DNA from: Nitrospirales bacterium
GTDB taxonomy: Bacteria; Nitrospirota; Nitrospiria; Nitrospirales; NS-4
Length of the DNA stretch: 32,020 nucleotides
Reading direction: 5' to 3'
Assembly (NCBI GenBank): GCA_030648395.1
Contig: JAUSHW010000116.1
Coordinates: forward strand, 1 to 32,020
Part shown: one piece after another, positions 10,124-17,248 of the stretch
Position numbering within the stretch: the first letter of the stretch is position 1
Layout of the letters: the number at the start of each line of letters is the position of its first letter
The notes under the pieces: model-generated
Databases searched by the model: none
Told to the model about the DNA's origin: nothing
The model's input: only the letters and a program-made list of their open reading frames with translations
Program-made: the position numbers and the translations under genes

Positions 10124-10363
10124 TTATGAGCCGTCCGTGGCTTCAGCCTTGATTTCCAAGGCGTGGATGCGGCCGTCTTTCATCGGTTCACTCAACGCAC
10201 CATAGATCAGCCGGTGCCGATCCATGAGGTTTTTGCCTTTAAACAGATCCGAGACGACCCGGATGCTGAAGTGATCCATCGTGCCGGTGCGATCCGTGAC
10301 GGAGACAGCGGCGTCCGGGAGGGCCTTGCGGACGTAGGAGGTGAGGGTGTCGGAGGTGATCAT
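10124..10363 (-). CDS. BolA family protein
   Basis: 79 aa; DHFSIRVVSDLFKGKNLMDRHRLIYGAL...GRIHALEIKAEA is BolA-like; adjacent to Grx4-type gene. Confidence 0.92.
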   Translation of the reverse strand: MITSDTLTSYVRKALPDAAVSVTDRTGTMDHFSIRVVSDLFKGKNLMDRHRLIYGALSEPMKDGRIHALEIKAEATDGS

Positions 10364-10417
10364 AAATTGTCGAGTAAGCGATTTATATTCCCAAAAACTA
10401 CTATCGGTATTGCATAT

Positions 10418-10442
10418 CCGGCCCCTTTGATCGAAGGGCCGG
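10418..10442 (-). terminator. hairpin downstream of tRNA-Ala, possible terminator
   Basis: CCGGCCC..TTCGATCAAA..GGGGCCGG on the minus strand; no strong T-run, so low confidence. Confidence 0.35.
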
Positions 10443-10458
10443 TCCCGCTAGCGAGGGG

Positions 10459-10534
10459 TGGTGGAGGGTAGGGGAATTGAACCCCCGACCCCGACGTTGC
10501 GAACGTCGTGCTCTCCCAACTGAGCTAACCCCCC
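10459..10534 (-). tRNA. tRNA-Ala, anticodon CGC
   Basis: Reverse complement GGGGGGTTAGCTCAGTTGGGAGAGCACGACGTTCGCAACGTCGGGGTCGGGGGTTCAATTCCCCTACCCTCCACCA folds as a cloverleaf: 7-bp acceptor, anticodon loop TTCGCAA, T-loop TTCAATT, encoded CCA. Confidence 0.95.
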
Positions 10535-10621
10535 TCCCGGTCACGCACACTAAATTTGATTATACACAAAACCATCGCAGGCATGCCAGGCTTGATTCGT
10601 CAGGCGTACGGCCGTACGCCC

Positions 10622-11236
10622 CTACCGGATATGAACGCGCCGTCCCTCAATCGTCAGGCACCCTTCCGCAAATAGCTGGATGGCCTCAGGGTAGATGCGA
10701 TGCTCCTGGGCCAGAATACGGGCTTCGAGCGATGCCGCCGTATCCCCTTCCAGGACAGGCACCGCGGCCTGCTGAATGATCGGACCCGTATCCACGCCCT
10801 CTTCCACAAAATGCACCGTACAGCCCGACATCTTCGCTCCCCAGTCGAGGGCCTGCTGCTGGGCCGCCAGACCCGGGAATGCGGGAAGCAGCGACGGATG
10901 AATATTCATGATCCGGTTGGCGTAGGCATCAATGAGAACCCGCGAGACGATCTTCATATAGCCCGCAAGCGCCACCAGCCCCACGTCGTGCTTCCGCAGG
11001 TGTTCCAGGATCACGGCATCGTAGGCGTCCCGTCCCGGGGTCGCCTTCGGATCGAGAAAAACGGCCGGCGCGCCGTGTGTGCGCGCCCGTTCGAGAGCCG
11101 GGGCCTCGGCCTTGTTGCTGATGACCACGGCAAGAACCGCCCGCAGCCGTCCTTCTGTGATCGCGTCAATGATCGCCTGGAGATTGGAGCCCCGGCCCGA
11201 GGCAAGCACCGCGAGACGCAGGGGCGCGTCAGGCAT
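10622..11236 (-). CDS. purN: phosphoribosylglycinamide formyltransferase
   Basis: 204 aa; LAVLASGRGSNLQAIIDA, LAGYMKIVS, NIHPSLLPAFPG, GCTVHFVEEGVDTGPII. Confidence 0.96.
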   Translation of the reverse strand: MPDAPLRLAVLASGRGSNLQAIIDAITEGRLRAVLAVVISNKAEAPALERARTHGAPAVFLDPKATPGRDAYDAVILEHLRKHDVGLVALAGYMKIVSRVLIDAYANRIMNIHPSLLPAFPGLAAQQQALDWGAKMSGCTVHFVEEGVDTGPIIQQAAVPVLEGDTAASLEARILAQEHRIYPEAIQLFAEGCLTIEGRRVHIR

Positions 11237-12251
11237 AGGACACTCCGGACTCGCCTTGTTCGATCACGCCGATCCGGAACGCCTGGTCTCCCTGCGCTTC
11301 AGCCAACCGCATGATCGTGTCGGCTCGATCCGGAGGCGCGACAAGCACCAGCCCAATGCCCAGATTGAATACCCGCGCCATTTCGTCGCCGTTCACACTA
11401 CCGCGTGACTGGATCAAGCCGAACAGGGGCGGCTGCGTCCAGGACGCGCGCGTGATCACGGCGCGGCATCCTTCCGGCAACACCCGTGGAATGTTCTCGG
11501 TCAGCCCGCCGCCCGTGATATGGGCGATCGCACGGATGTCGCCGGACTCGACCAGGGCACGGATCGTTTTGACGTAAATGCGCGTGGGGCGCAGCAAGGC
11601 CTCGCCCAGGGTTTCGCCCAAATCCGGGACCCGCTCGTTGAGCGGCATCTTCGCCTCGTCCAGCAGCACCCGCCGGGCCAGCGAATAGCCGTTGCTGTGC
11701 AGGCCGGTGGAGGCGAGGCCGATCAGTGCGTCGCCCGGACGCACGCGGCTGCCGTCAATGATCTGATCGCGCTCGACGACCCCGACCGCAAAGCCGCCCA
11801 GATCGTATTCCTCCTCGGCGTAAAAGCCCGGCATCTCGGCGGTCTCGCCCCCGATCAGCGCGCAGCCGGCCTGGCGGCAGCCCTCGGCGATTCCGGACAC
11901 GATCGTCTCAGCCTTCCCCACCATCAGCTTGCCGACCGCCAGGTAATCAAGAAAAAACAGCGGCTCGGCGCCGCAGACCGCCACGTCGTTGACGCACATC
12001 GCCACAAGATCCACCCCCACGGTGTCATGGCGTCCCATCAAAAAAGCGATCCGGAGCTTCGTCCCGACTCCATCCGTCCCCGACACCAGGACGGGGTCCC
12101 GATACTTCTTCGGATCGAAGCGGAACAGCCCCCCGAACCCGCCGATATCCGTCAGGACCTCCGGCCGAAACGTCGACCGGACGAGGGGGCGGATTCGCCG
12201 GACAAACTCATTGCCGGCATCGATATCCACCCCTGCTTTTTTGTAGTCCAC
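11229..12251 (-). CDS. purM: phosphoribosylformylglycinamidine cyclo-ligase
   Basis: 340 aa; SGTDGVGTKLRIA, GGETAEMPGFY, HITGGGLTENIPR; overlaps purN start. Confidence 0.97.
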   Translation of the reverse strand: MDYKKAGVDIDAGNEFVRRIRPLVRSTFRPEVLTDIGGFGGLFRFDPKKYRDPVLVSGTDGVGTKLRIAFLMGRHDTVGVDLVAMCVNDVAVCGAEPLFFLDYLAVGKLMVGKAETIVSGIAEGCRQAGCALIGGETAEMPGFYAEEEYDLGGFAVGVVERDQIIDGSRVRPGDALIGLASTGLHSNGYSLARRVLLDEAKMPLNERVPDLGETLGEALLRPTRIYVKTIRALVESGDIRAIAHITGGGLTENIPRVLPEGCRAVITRASWTQPPLFGLIQSRGSVNGDEMARVFNLGIGLVLVAPPDRADTIMRLAEAQGDQAFRIGVIEQGESGVSYA

Positions 12252-12344
12252 CTGGCCCCGTTCTCCTGATTTTCAAATGGAGACGGCATCTTACCGGAAC
12301 GGTCGGAGACGGTCAACGCGAGCAACAGATCGGCAACGAGGACG

Positions 12345-12423
12345 ACAATTTGTCATGGAATTCCAAGAAGGATAGGCAATGCATTTCATATTTTCAAACA
12401 AGTTGTCCGTTATGGAATTCCAT
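12345..12423. promoter_or_regulatory. two composite inverted-repeat sites, candidate enhancer/operator sites
   Basis: ACAATTTGTC-ATGGAATTCCA at 12345-12365 and ACAAGTTGTC-CGTT-ATGGAATTCCAT at 12398-12423; both halves are (near-)palindromic. Confidence 0.55.
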
Positions 12424-12474
12424 TCCTGCGGCTAAGTCATTGAGAATGCACGGTTCCCTCTTTCAATCCCTGTC

Positions 12475-12490
12475 TGGCACTGTCATTGCT
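12475..12490 (+). promoter_or_regulatory. sigma-54 (-24/-12) promoter
   Basis: TGGCACTGTCATTGCT: GG-N10-GC spacing and TGGCAC/TTGC match the sigma-54 consensus, 26-44 bp upstream of the candidate start codons of the HTH gene. Confidence 0.65.
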
Positions 12491-12515
12491 CACTCTTTAG
12501 GTAACAGAACGGTCA

Positions 12516-12839
12516 TTGATCGGGGTATTTGCCATGAAAGACAAAGAAGACAAGGAACACAAGCCAAGAAAGAAGGAGGCGAACATGTTTATGGCGAAGC
12601 CACAGAAATCTCAACCAAGCATCCTCATGACCGTCAAAGACGTGGCGACATACCTGTCGGTCACGGAACGGACGGTGTACCGGCTGGTGAAGGACCATCA
12701 TCTGCCGGCCTATAAAGTGGGCGGGCAGTGGCGGTTCAAGGCCGACATGATCGAGTCGTGGATGCAGAAGGACGGCGCGATGGACGACCTGGCGCAGGCG
12801 GCCGAGCACGCGCACCCGGCAACGCCCCAGTACGCGTAG
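12516..12839 (+). CDS. excisionase-family helix-turn-helix DNA-binding protein
   Basis: LMTVKDVATYLSVTERTVYRLVKDHHLPAYKVGGQWRFKADMIESWM is the MerR-like/excisionase HTH_17 pattern. Start could also be ATG 12534 or 12585. Confidence 0.85.
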   Translation: MIGVFAMKDKEDKEHKPRKKEANMFMAKPQKSQPSILMTVKDVATYLSVTERTVYRLVKDHHLPAYKVGGQWRFKADMIESWMQKDGAMDDLAQAAEHAHPATPQYA

Positions 12840-12847
12840 GGCGCGAG

Positions 12848-14185
12848 TTAATCCGCTACGGCAAGTTCGACCAGGGTCTCGATATGCATGGTCTGCGGAA
12901 ACATGTCATACCCCTGCAGCCGCGTCACGCGGTACCCCGCCTCCTGCATTGCGCGCAGGTCGCGCGCCAGTGTCGGCGGATCGCAGGACAAATAGAGGAT
13001 GCGGCCGGCTTTGAGATGGACCAACCCTGCGAGGGCCTCTTTGCTGAGACCCGTCCGGGGGGGGTCCATCAGGACGAGGTCGTATTCTCCCGGAGCCGCG
13101 CCCGGAAGAAACGCCTCGGCGGACTCTGATCGGAACCGGCACCGCCCGATATGGTTGACCCGCGCATTGTAGCGGGCATCCGCCAGGGCCGACGAATTCC
13201 CCTCCACGAACGTCACCAACGCCCCTTCCCGCGCAATCGCTAAACCGAAGTTCCCGATCCCCGCGTAGAGTTCGAGCACGCGAAGCGGTGTGCCCGTTTG
13301 GGCCTCCAAAGACCAGGCTGTCACAGTTTGGGCCAGGGTTTCGTTCAGCTTCCAATTGGCCTGCACGAACGACCGGTCGCTGCATCGCAGGCGCAGGGGA
13401 CCGACTTGTTCGGTGAGCGTGGTCTCCCCCTCCGTCCAGCGACGCTGCTGGGCGCCGCGCCCGGCGATCATCACCTGTCCCTTCACGCCGGCGAATCCCG
13501 CCCGGACCCGCGCAAACCAGGCGTCGGCTTGCGGGCGCTGGCACTGTTCCGCCACGTACTGGAACACGACCTCCCCGGTCGTCACCGACAGGCCGAGGCG
13601 GATCTCCTGCAACTGGGAGGCCGCCGCCCGCGAGCCGGCCAGCATCTGATTGAAATACGCGACGGCCTCGTTGAGACGCGGCGCGAGTAGTGGGCACTGC
13701 GCGATCGGCACCGGCCGGTGGCTGCCTTCTTCGAAGTACGCGAGGCTCGGCGCGCCGCGCGAGGGCACCGCCACCGCGAGCCGCGCGCGGCTGCGGTAGC
13801 CATAGACTTCGGGCGACGCCGTCACCGGCGGCACGTGGATCTCGGCCAGCCCGCCCATTCGCGCGAGGGTCTCCGCCAGAATATCCCGCTTGATCGCAAG
13901 CTGGGCCGTTGCACTCGCGTGCTGGAGCTGGCACCCGCCGCACCGGCCGTAGACCGGACAGGGCGCCGCCACGCGGTCCGGGGACGGCTGGACGACTTCA
14001 AGGAGCCGTGCCTCCCCATATCCCTTTTTGACGCGCCCCGGTTGCACGCGCACCTGCTCGCCCGGCAGCACGCCCTCGACAAACAGCGCCAGCGCCTCCT
14101 GGTGGGCCAGTCCGCGCCCGCCGTGCACGAGCTTCTCGATCTGAATGAGAAGGGTTGGGTCTGTTTGTATGTCTGGGGAGGTCAT
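12848..14185 (-). CDS. rlmD: 23S rRNA (uracil-5-)-methyltransferase, RlmD/RumA family
   Basis: TRAM-like N-terminus (LIQIEKLVHGGRGLAHQE), CPVYGRCGGCQLQH Fe-S motif, ELYAGIGNFGL, DPPRTGLSKEA, YLSCDPPTLARDL. Start taken at MTSPDIQ (14185). Confidence 0.92.
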   Translation of the reverse strand: MTSPDIQTDPTLLIQIEKLVHGGRGLAHQEALALFVEGVLPGEQVRVQPGRVKKGYGEARLLEVVQPSPDRVAAPCPVYGRCGGCQLQHASATAQLAIKRDILAETLARMGGLAEIHVPPVTASPEVYGYRSRARLAVAVPSRGAPSLAYFEEGSHRPVPIAQCPLLAPRLNEAVAYFNQMLAGSRAAASQLQEIRLGLSVTTGEVVFQYVAEQCQRPQADAWFARVRAGFAGVKGQVMIAGRGAQQRRWTEGETTLTEQVGPLRLRCSDRSFVQANWKLNETLAQTVTAWSLEAQTGTPLRVLELYAGIGNFGLAIAREGALVTFVEGNSSALADARYNARVNHIGRCRFRSESAEAFLPGAAPGEYDLVLMDPPRTGLSKEALAGLVHLKAGRILYLSCDPPTLARDLRAMQEAGYRVTRLQGYDMFPQTMHIETLVELAVAD

Positions 14186-14264
14186 GGCCGATGAGTGTAC
14201 CACGAGAACGCAGCCGATGTCGGCTCCCGCATCCGCCAGGCGTCCCATGGTAAAATATGCTCCT

Positions 14265-14807
14265 ATGAAAGAGGGAAAAGAAATCGCCACGCTGGCGGGC
14301 GGATGCTTCTGGTGTCTCGAAGCGGTGTACGACCAGATGCGCGGGGTCGAGTCGGTCGAGTCCGGCTACATGGGCGGGCCGGCGCCCAATCCGTCCTACG
14401 AAGCGGTCTGCACGGGCCGGACCGGCCACGCCGAAGTCGTGCAGATCACGTTCGATCACGCGGCCGTGTCCTTCCGCGAGCTGCTCGAGGTTTTCTTCGT
14501 GATCCACGATCCGACCCAGCTCAACCGCCAGGGCAACGACACGGGCACGCAGTACCGCTCGGCGATCTTCTGCCACTCGCCGGAGCAGAAGGCGGTCGCC
14601 GAGGCCGTGATCGCCGGCTTCACCAATGAAAAAGTCTTCGACCGGCCGATCGTCACCCAGGTCGTCGCCGCCGAGCCCTTCTACATCGCCGAGGACTATC
14701 ACCAGGAATACTTCGCCCGCAACCCGACGCAGGGCTACTGCCAGGCCGTGGTCAATCCCAAAGTCGCCAAGTTCCGCACGCACTTCGCGGAGAAGATGAA
14801 GACGTAA
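14265..14807 (+). CDS. msrA: peptide-methionine (S)-S-oxide reductase
   Basis: MKEGKEIATLAGGCFWCLEAVYDQM (GCFWC), GGPAPNPSYEAVCTGRTGHAE, QYRSAIF, AEDYHQEY. A TAAAAT -10-like box lies just upstream. Confidence 0.96.
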   Translation: MKEGKEIATLAGGCFWCLEAVYDQMRGVESVESGYMGGPAPNPSYEAVCTGRTGHAEVVQITFDHAAVSFRELLEVFFVIHDPTQLNRQGNDTGTQYRSAIFCHSPEQKAVAEAVIAGFTNEKVFDRPIVTQVVAAEPFYIAEDYHQEYFARNPTQGYCQAVVNPKVAKFRTHFAEKMKT

Positions 14808-14827
14808 TCGGCGGCGGAAGAGATCAG

Positions 14828-15223
14828 CTATTTCCCGGCCAGATAATGCCGCAACGATATGAGGGGGATCCCCTGGTACTGCCTCAGTAGGAGCATCTCT
14901 TTATCGCCTGTGACGATGACATCCGCTTGACCGGATTCGGCGCACTCCAGGATGCGGTTGTCGGGGTCGTCCTTGAAGACCATCACCGTGTTCTTGGGTC
15001 TCACCAACTCGGCCATGTCCGTCACCATGACCGCCACATGGCTCAACGCCTCAGGGTCTCGGCTGAATTTCCTGGCCAGGGTGGATAACAGTTCGTCGAG
15101 GATCGGCTTGGAGATCAGCAGGGTGTCGGCGCCGTCGAGAATTCCCAAGACGGCCTTTTCGGCCTGAGAGCCGGGAATGACCAGGGCTGAGATGAAGATG
15201 TTGGTGTCAAAGACGACTCTCAC
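14828..15223 (-). CDS. PIN-domain toxin (COG1569-like, 'PIN family toxin component')
   Basis: 131 aa; MRVVFDTNIFISALV, KPILDELLSTL, DDPDNRILECAESGQADVIVTGDKEML acidic-residue pattern of PIN RNases. Confidence 0.88.
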   Translation of the reverse strand: MRVVFDTNIFISALVIPGSQAEKAVLGILDGADTLLISKPILDELLSTLARKFSRDPEALSHVAVMVTDMAELVRPKNTVMVFKDDPDNRILECAESGQADVIVTGDKEMLLLRQYQGIPLISLRHYLAGK

Positions 15224-15459
15224 CGAGCGGCCAGGTACTTGCGCAGATCACGCTCGGTGATGATGCCTTTCTCCTTGGCTTTGCGCGTCCAGTACCCTTG
15301 CACGGCGCGAAAGCCCTCTTTCAGGCGTTCCCGCTTGGCGAGCCGTAGGGCCTCCTGGATCACCGCGCTGACGGTCTTGCCTTCTTCCCGCGCGATCTCG
15401 TTGAGCTCTTTGGAGAGTGTCGGCGGGAGAGAAATCGTTTTTTTAACCGCTGTGCCCAT
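15220..15459 (-). CDS. RHH/CopG-type antitoxin partner of the PIN toxin
   Basis: MGTAVKKTISLPPTLSKELNEIAREEGKTVSAVIQEALRLAKRERL is an RHH pattern; 4-bp overlap with the PIN gene. Confidence 0.82.
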   Translation of the reverse strand: MGTAVKKTISLPPTLSKELNEIAREEGKTVSAVIQEALRLAKRERLKEGFRAVQGYWTRKAKEKGIITERDLRKYLAAR

Positions 15460-15513
15460 GGCGCTACCTCCGGTGTGAATAAATACTACCACAAGCCTGA
15501 TTGCCAGGCCAGA

Positions 15514-15533
15514 GCCCCCTTCCGACCGGGGCC
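15514..15533. repeat. 20-bp dispersed repeat, copy 1 (GCCCCCTTCCGACCGGGGCC)
   Basis: Exact 20-bp match to 16078-16097. Confidence 0.8.
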
Positions 15534-15552
15534 GTCCCCGCCTTGGCGATCA

Positions 15553-15583
15553 CAAGCACTTCGCGGAGAAGATGAAGAAGTGA
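15553..15583 (+). pseudogene. duplicated msrA 3'-end fragment
   Basis: AGCACTTCGCGGAGAAGATGAAGAAGTGA reads ...K-H-F-A-E-K-M-K-K-stop, matching the msrA tail T-H-F-A-E-K-M-K-T-stop (14779-14807); 23 bp identical core. Confidence 0.75.
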
Positions 15584-15628
15584 TGGGGATGTGAAGGGCG
15601 GTGGTGATCAAACAGTCAATGGCCGGCG
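15580..15628 (-). pseudogene. possible internal fragment of a vapC PIN gene
   Basis: Minus-strand frame reads APAIDCLITTALHIPI, resembling the VapC 'S-x-D-C-L-I-A-A-x-A' segment, directly after the vapB-like stop and directly abutting the msrA tail copy. Confidence 0.35.
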
Positions 15629-15822
15629 CGCATCTCGACGAGATTGCCTTCCCATGCCACTGTGCCACGGAGCCGCCGAAGGCCGGCCTGTCCTTTGACA
15701 TCAATCAACAACTGCAAGCCGGCTTCAACCGCGGCCCGCTTGGTCTTGAGACCTGAAACCCGCATAGCCCGTTCGAGGAGACTATTATCAATGACGATAT
15801 TGGTACGCACGAGCCCCTCCAT
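15616..15822 (-). CDS. VapB-type antitoxin, no intact downstream toxin
   Basis: 68 aa; VRTNIVIDNSLLERAMRVSGLKTKRAAVEAGLQLLIDVKGQAGLRRLRGTVAWEGNLVEMR is typical of VapB (DUF2191-like) antitoxins. Confidence 0.8.
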   Translation of the reverse strand: MEGLVRTNIVIDNSLLERAMRVSGLKTKRAAVEAGLQLLIDVKGQAGLRRLRGTVAWEGNLVEMRAGH

Positions 15823-15834
15823 TCCGCTTACGGC

Positions 15835-16029
15835 TTAAATTCCCGCGCTCTGCCACTTGGCCCTCAGCTCGCGCTTGACATCCTCGTGGCTGAGCTTTTT
15901 CCCGGCCGCAATCTCCCCGCGCCCGCGTTCGACTGCCTGCAAGACGTACAGGTGGTATTGCAGATCGTCCAGCGTGCAGTTATCGGGAAGTTTTTGCAGC
16001 AGGTCCTGGACAGCTTGCTTGGTATTCAT
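15835..16029 (-). CDS. small antitoxin-like protein, orphan
   Basis: MNTKQAVQDLLQKLPDNCTLDDLQYHLYVLQAVERGRGEIAAGKKLSHEDVKRELRAKWQ resembles short proteins paired with ParE/RelE toxins (LPDDCTLEDVQYHLYV...); no toxin gene adjacent. Confidence 0.6.
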   Translation of the reverse strand: MNTKQAVQDLLQKLPDNCTLDDLQYHLYVLQAVERGRGEIAAGKKLSHEDVKRELRAKWQSAGI

Positions 16030-16077
16030 GGGCACAATTCTATGCCAGCCCGGACGGCAAAGCAATCCGAGACACCG

Positions 16078-16097
16078 GCCCCCTTCCGACCGGGGCC
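16078..16097. repeat. 20-bp dispersed repeat, copy 2
   Basis: Exact match to 15514-15533; here GGCCCC-N9-GGGGCC forms a perfect 6-bp hairpin. Confidence 0.8.
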
Positions 16098-16101
16098 TGT
16101 A

Positions 16102-16145
16102 AGGGACTGGCTGGTTTTCTGTCTTCAGAAAAGCTGCCTGTCCCT
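16102..16145. repeat. imperfect palindrome, GGGAC(A/T)GGC type
   Basis: AGGGACTGGCTGGTTTTCT-GTCTTC-AGAAAAGCTGCCTGTCCCT; arms pair at 16 of 19 positions. Confidence 0.7.
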
Positions 16146-16322
16146 GTCTTAGAACCGGCTACGTTTCTGTTCTAGAGTTGGCGGCGGCGGCGGAAGAGAG
16201 AAGAGGGAGGGGTTAGACTATGGAGTCTGATCCTATTTACTCTTCTCAATCAGACAATGGATAGTTGCTGCAACTTCATATTAAACTCGCGGTGCAGACC
16301 GGCCCTTCTAAGGAGGAATCCC

Positions 16323-16616
16323 ATGGACCCACGCTTCAGTCGTATCACGAGAGACCACATCGTGAAGGCCTGCGAGGACATACTCTCAGGCCAATTTAAA
16401 GCCTTTACTAACAGCACGAAATATAGCGTGGCTTATGACAACAGAGACTTGCCACCTAAGGCTGTGATCTCACGGGCATACTCCCATGCAACTGGTCTTG
16501 ATTTGCCAGTACAAGGCGACGAGGGCTTTGCTGGGGGCCGAGAATCTAATGCGTTTTTAACTAGCCTGGGATTTCAAATTGTAGAGAGGCCAAGCGATGA
16601 AACACTAAAATTGTGA
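16323..16616 (+). CDS. stand-alone domain resembling the N-terminal head of McrA/HNH-type restriction proteins
   Basis: ATG 16323 preceded by AAGGAGGAA; MDPRFSRITRDHIVKACEDILSGQFKAFTNSTKYSVAYDNRDLPPKAVISRAYSHATG...FAGGRESNAFLTSLGFQIV matches the ScoMcrA-like N-terminal pattern (S-T-x-Y, Y-x-G/N-R-x-x-P-P-K-x-V-I, F-x-G-G-x-x-x-N-x-F-L). Confidence 0.6.
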   Translation: MDPRFSRITRDHIVKACEDILSGQFKAFTNSTKYSVAYDNRDLPPKAVISRAYSHATGLDLPVQGDEGFAGGRESNAFLTSLGFQIVERPSDETLKL

Positions 16617-16735
16617 ATTGAACAGACAACCAGAGCGGGCGACTTTTCTAAAATTCTCGAAACTACAATACTCGGATGACTCGCCTTGCAATTTGGGACA
16701 ACCGAAAATGGCGCCTGATCACTTTTCCTGGCCTT

Positions 16736-17191
16736 TCATTTTGATCGAAAACGATTGTACAGCTCGAGCATCTGCATTACTCGCTCTCTGGTAAGCTGTA
16801 CTCGTTTGGTGCCTCGCCTAGCGTTTATTGCTTTCTCTTGCCCTACAGCTACATTAAAGAAGATTTTGAATGGCGGGATGTAGCTGAATTCCATGAACTC
16901 CGACGGCGTGTACTCGTGAAATGTCCAGGCTCCATCGCGTTTCGTTGCAACTACGAAGCAATAGCGTTCCTCATGGGCCAACGCTGCCTCCCACTCGGTG
17001 AGCGTGGCTGCACCGAAGTAGCTGCTATCCTGAGCGGTGTACTTGATCTCGAAGTAAAAAACATCGCCGCCCCTGCGCGCTTTAATGTCCGCAGGACTTC
17101 TGGTGACCAAAGCCTCATCGAAACCACGTCCCAACAACTCTTCGATAAATGCCGCCTTCGCGTCAATGTCACTTTTGGAATTGACAACCAT
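16736..17191 (-). CDS. PD-(D/E)XK / DUF3883-like nuclease-fold protein
   Basis: 151 aa; SPADIKARRGGDVFYFEIKYT gives D-x(n)-E-x-K, followed by FGAATLTEWEAALAHEERYCFVVAT as in DUF3883/'NO VEIN C-terminal' nuclease-fold domains. Confidence 0.6.
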   Translation of the reverse strand: MVVNSKSDIDAKAAFIEELLGRGFDEALVTRSPADIKARRGGDVFYFEIKYTAQDSSYFGAATLTEWEAALAHEERYCFVVATKRDGAWTFHEYTPSEFMEFSYIPPFKIFFNVAVGQEKAINARRGTKRVQLTRERVMQMLELYNRFRSK

Positions 17192-17248
17192 TGGCCTCCT
17201 TATTACCCGAGCGCCTATACGGTGACCGACAATTTTATCTCTTCTCTG

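Noticed and set aside
12516-12839. HTH gene as a phage/ICE excisionase
   Set aside because: It has the excisionase-type HTH fold but no integrase, att-like repeats or phage genes nearby; more likely a transcription regulator of the same fold.
14809-16200. GGCGGCGGAAGAGA occurring at 14810-14823 and near 16187-16200
   Set aside because: Could mark old msrA-downstream sequence, but it is purine-rich and low complexity, so the match is not convincing on its own.
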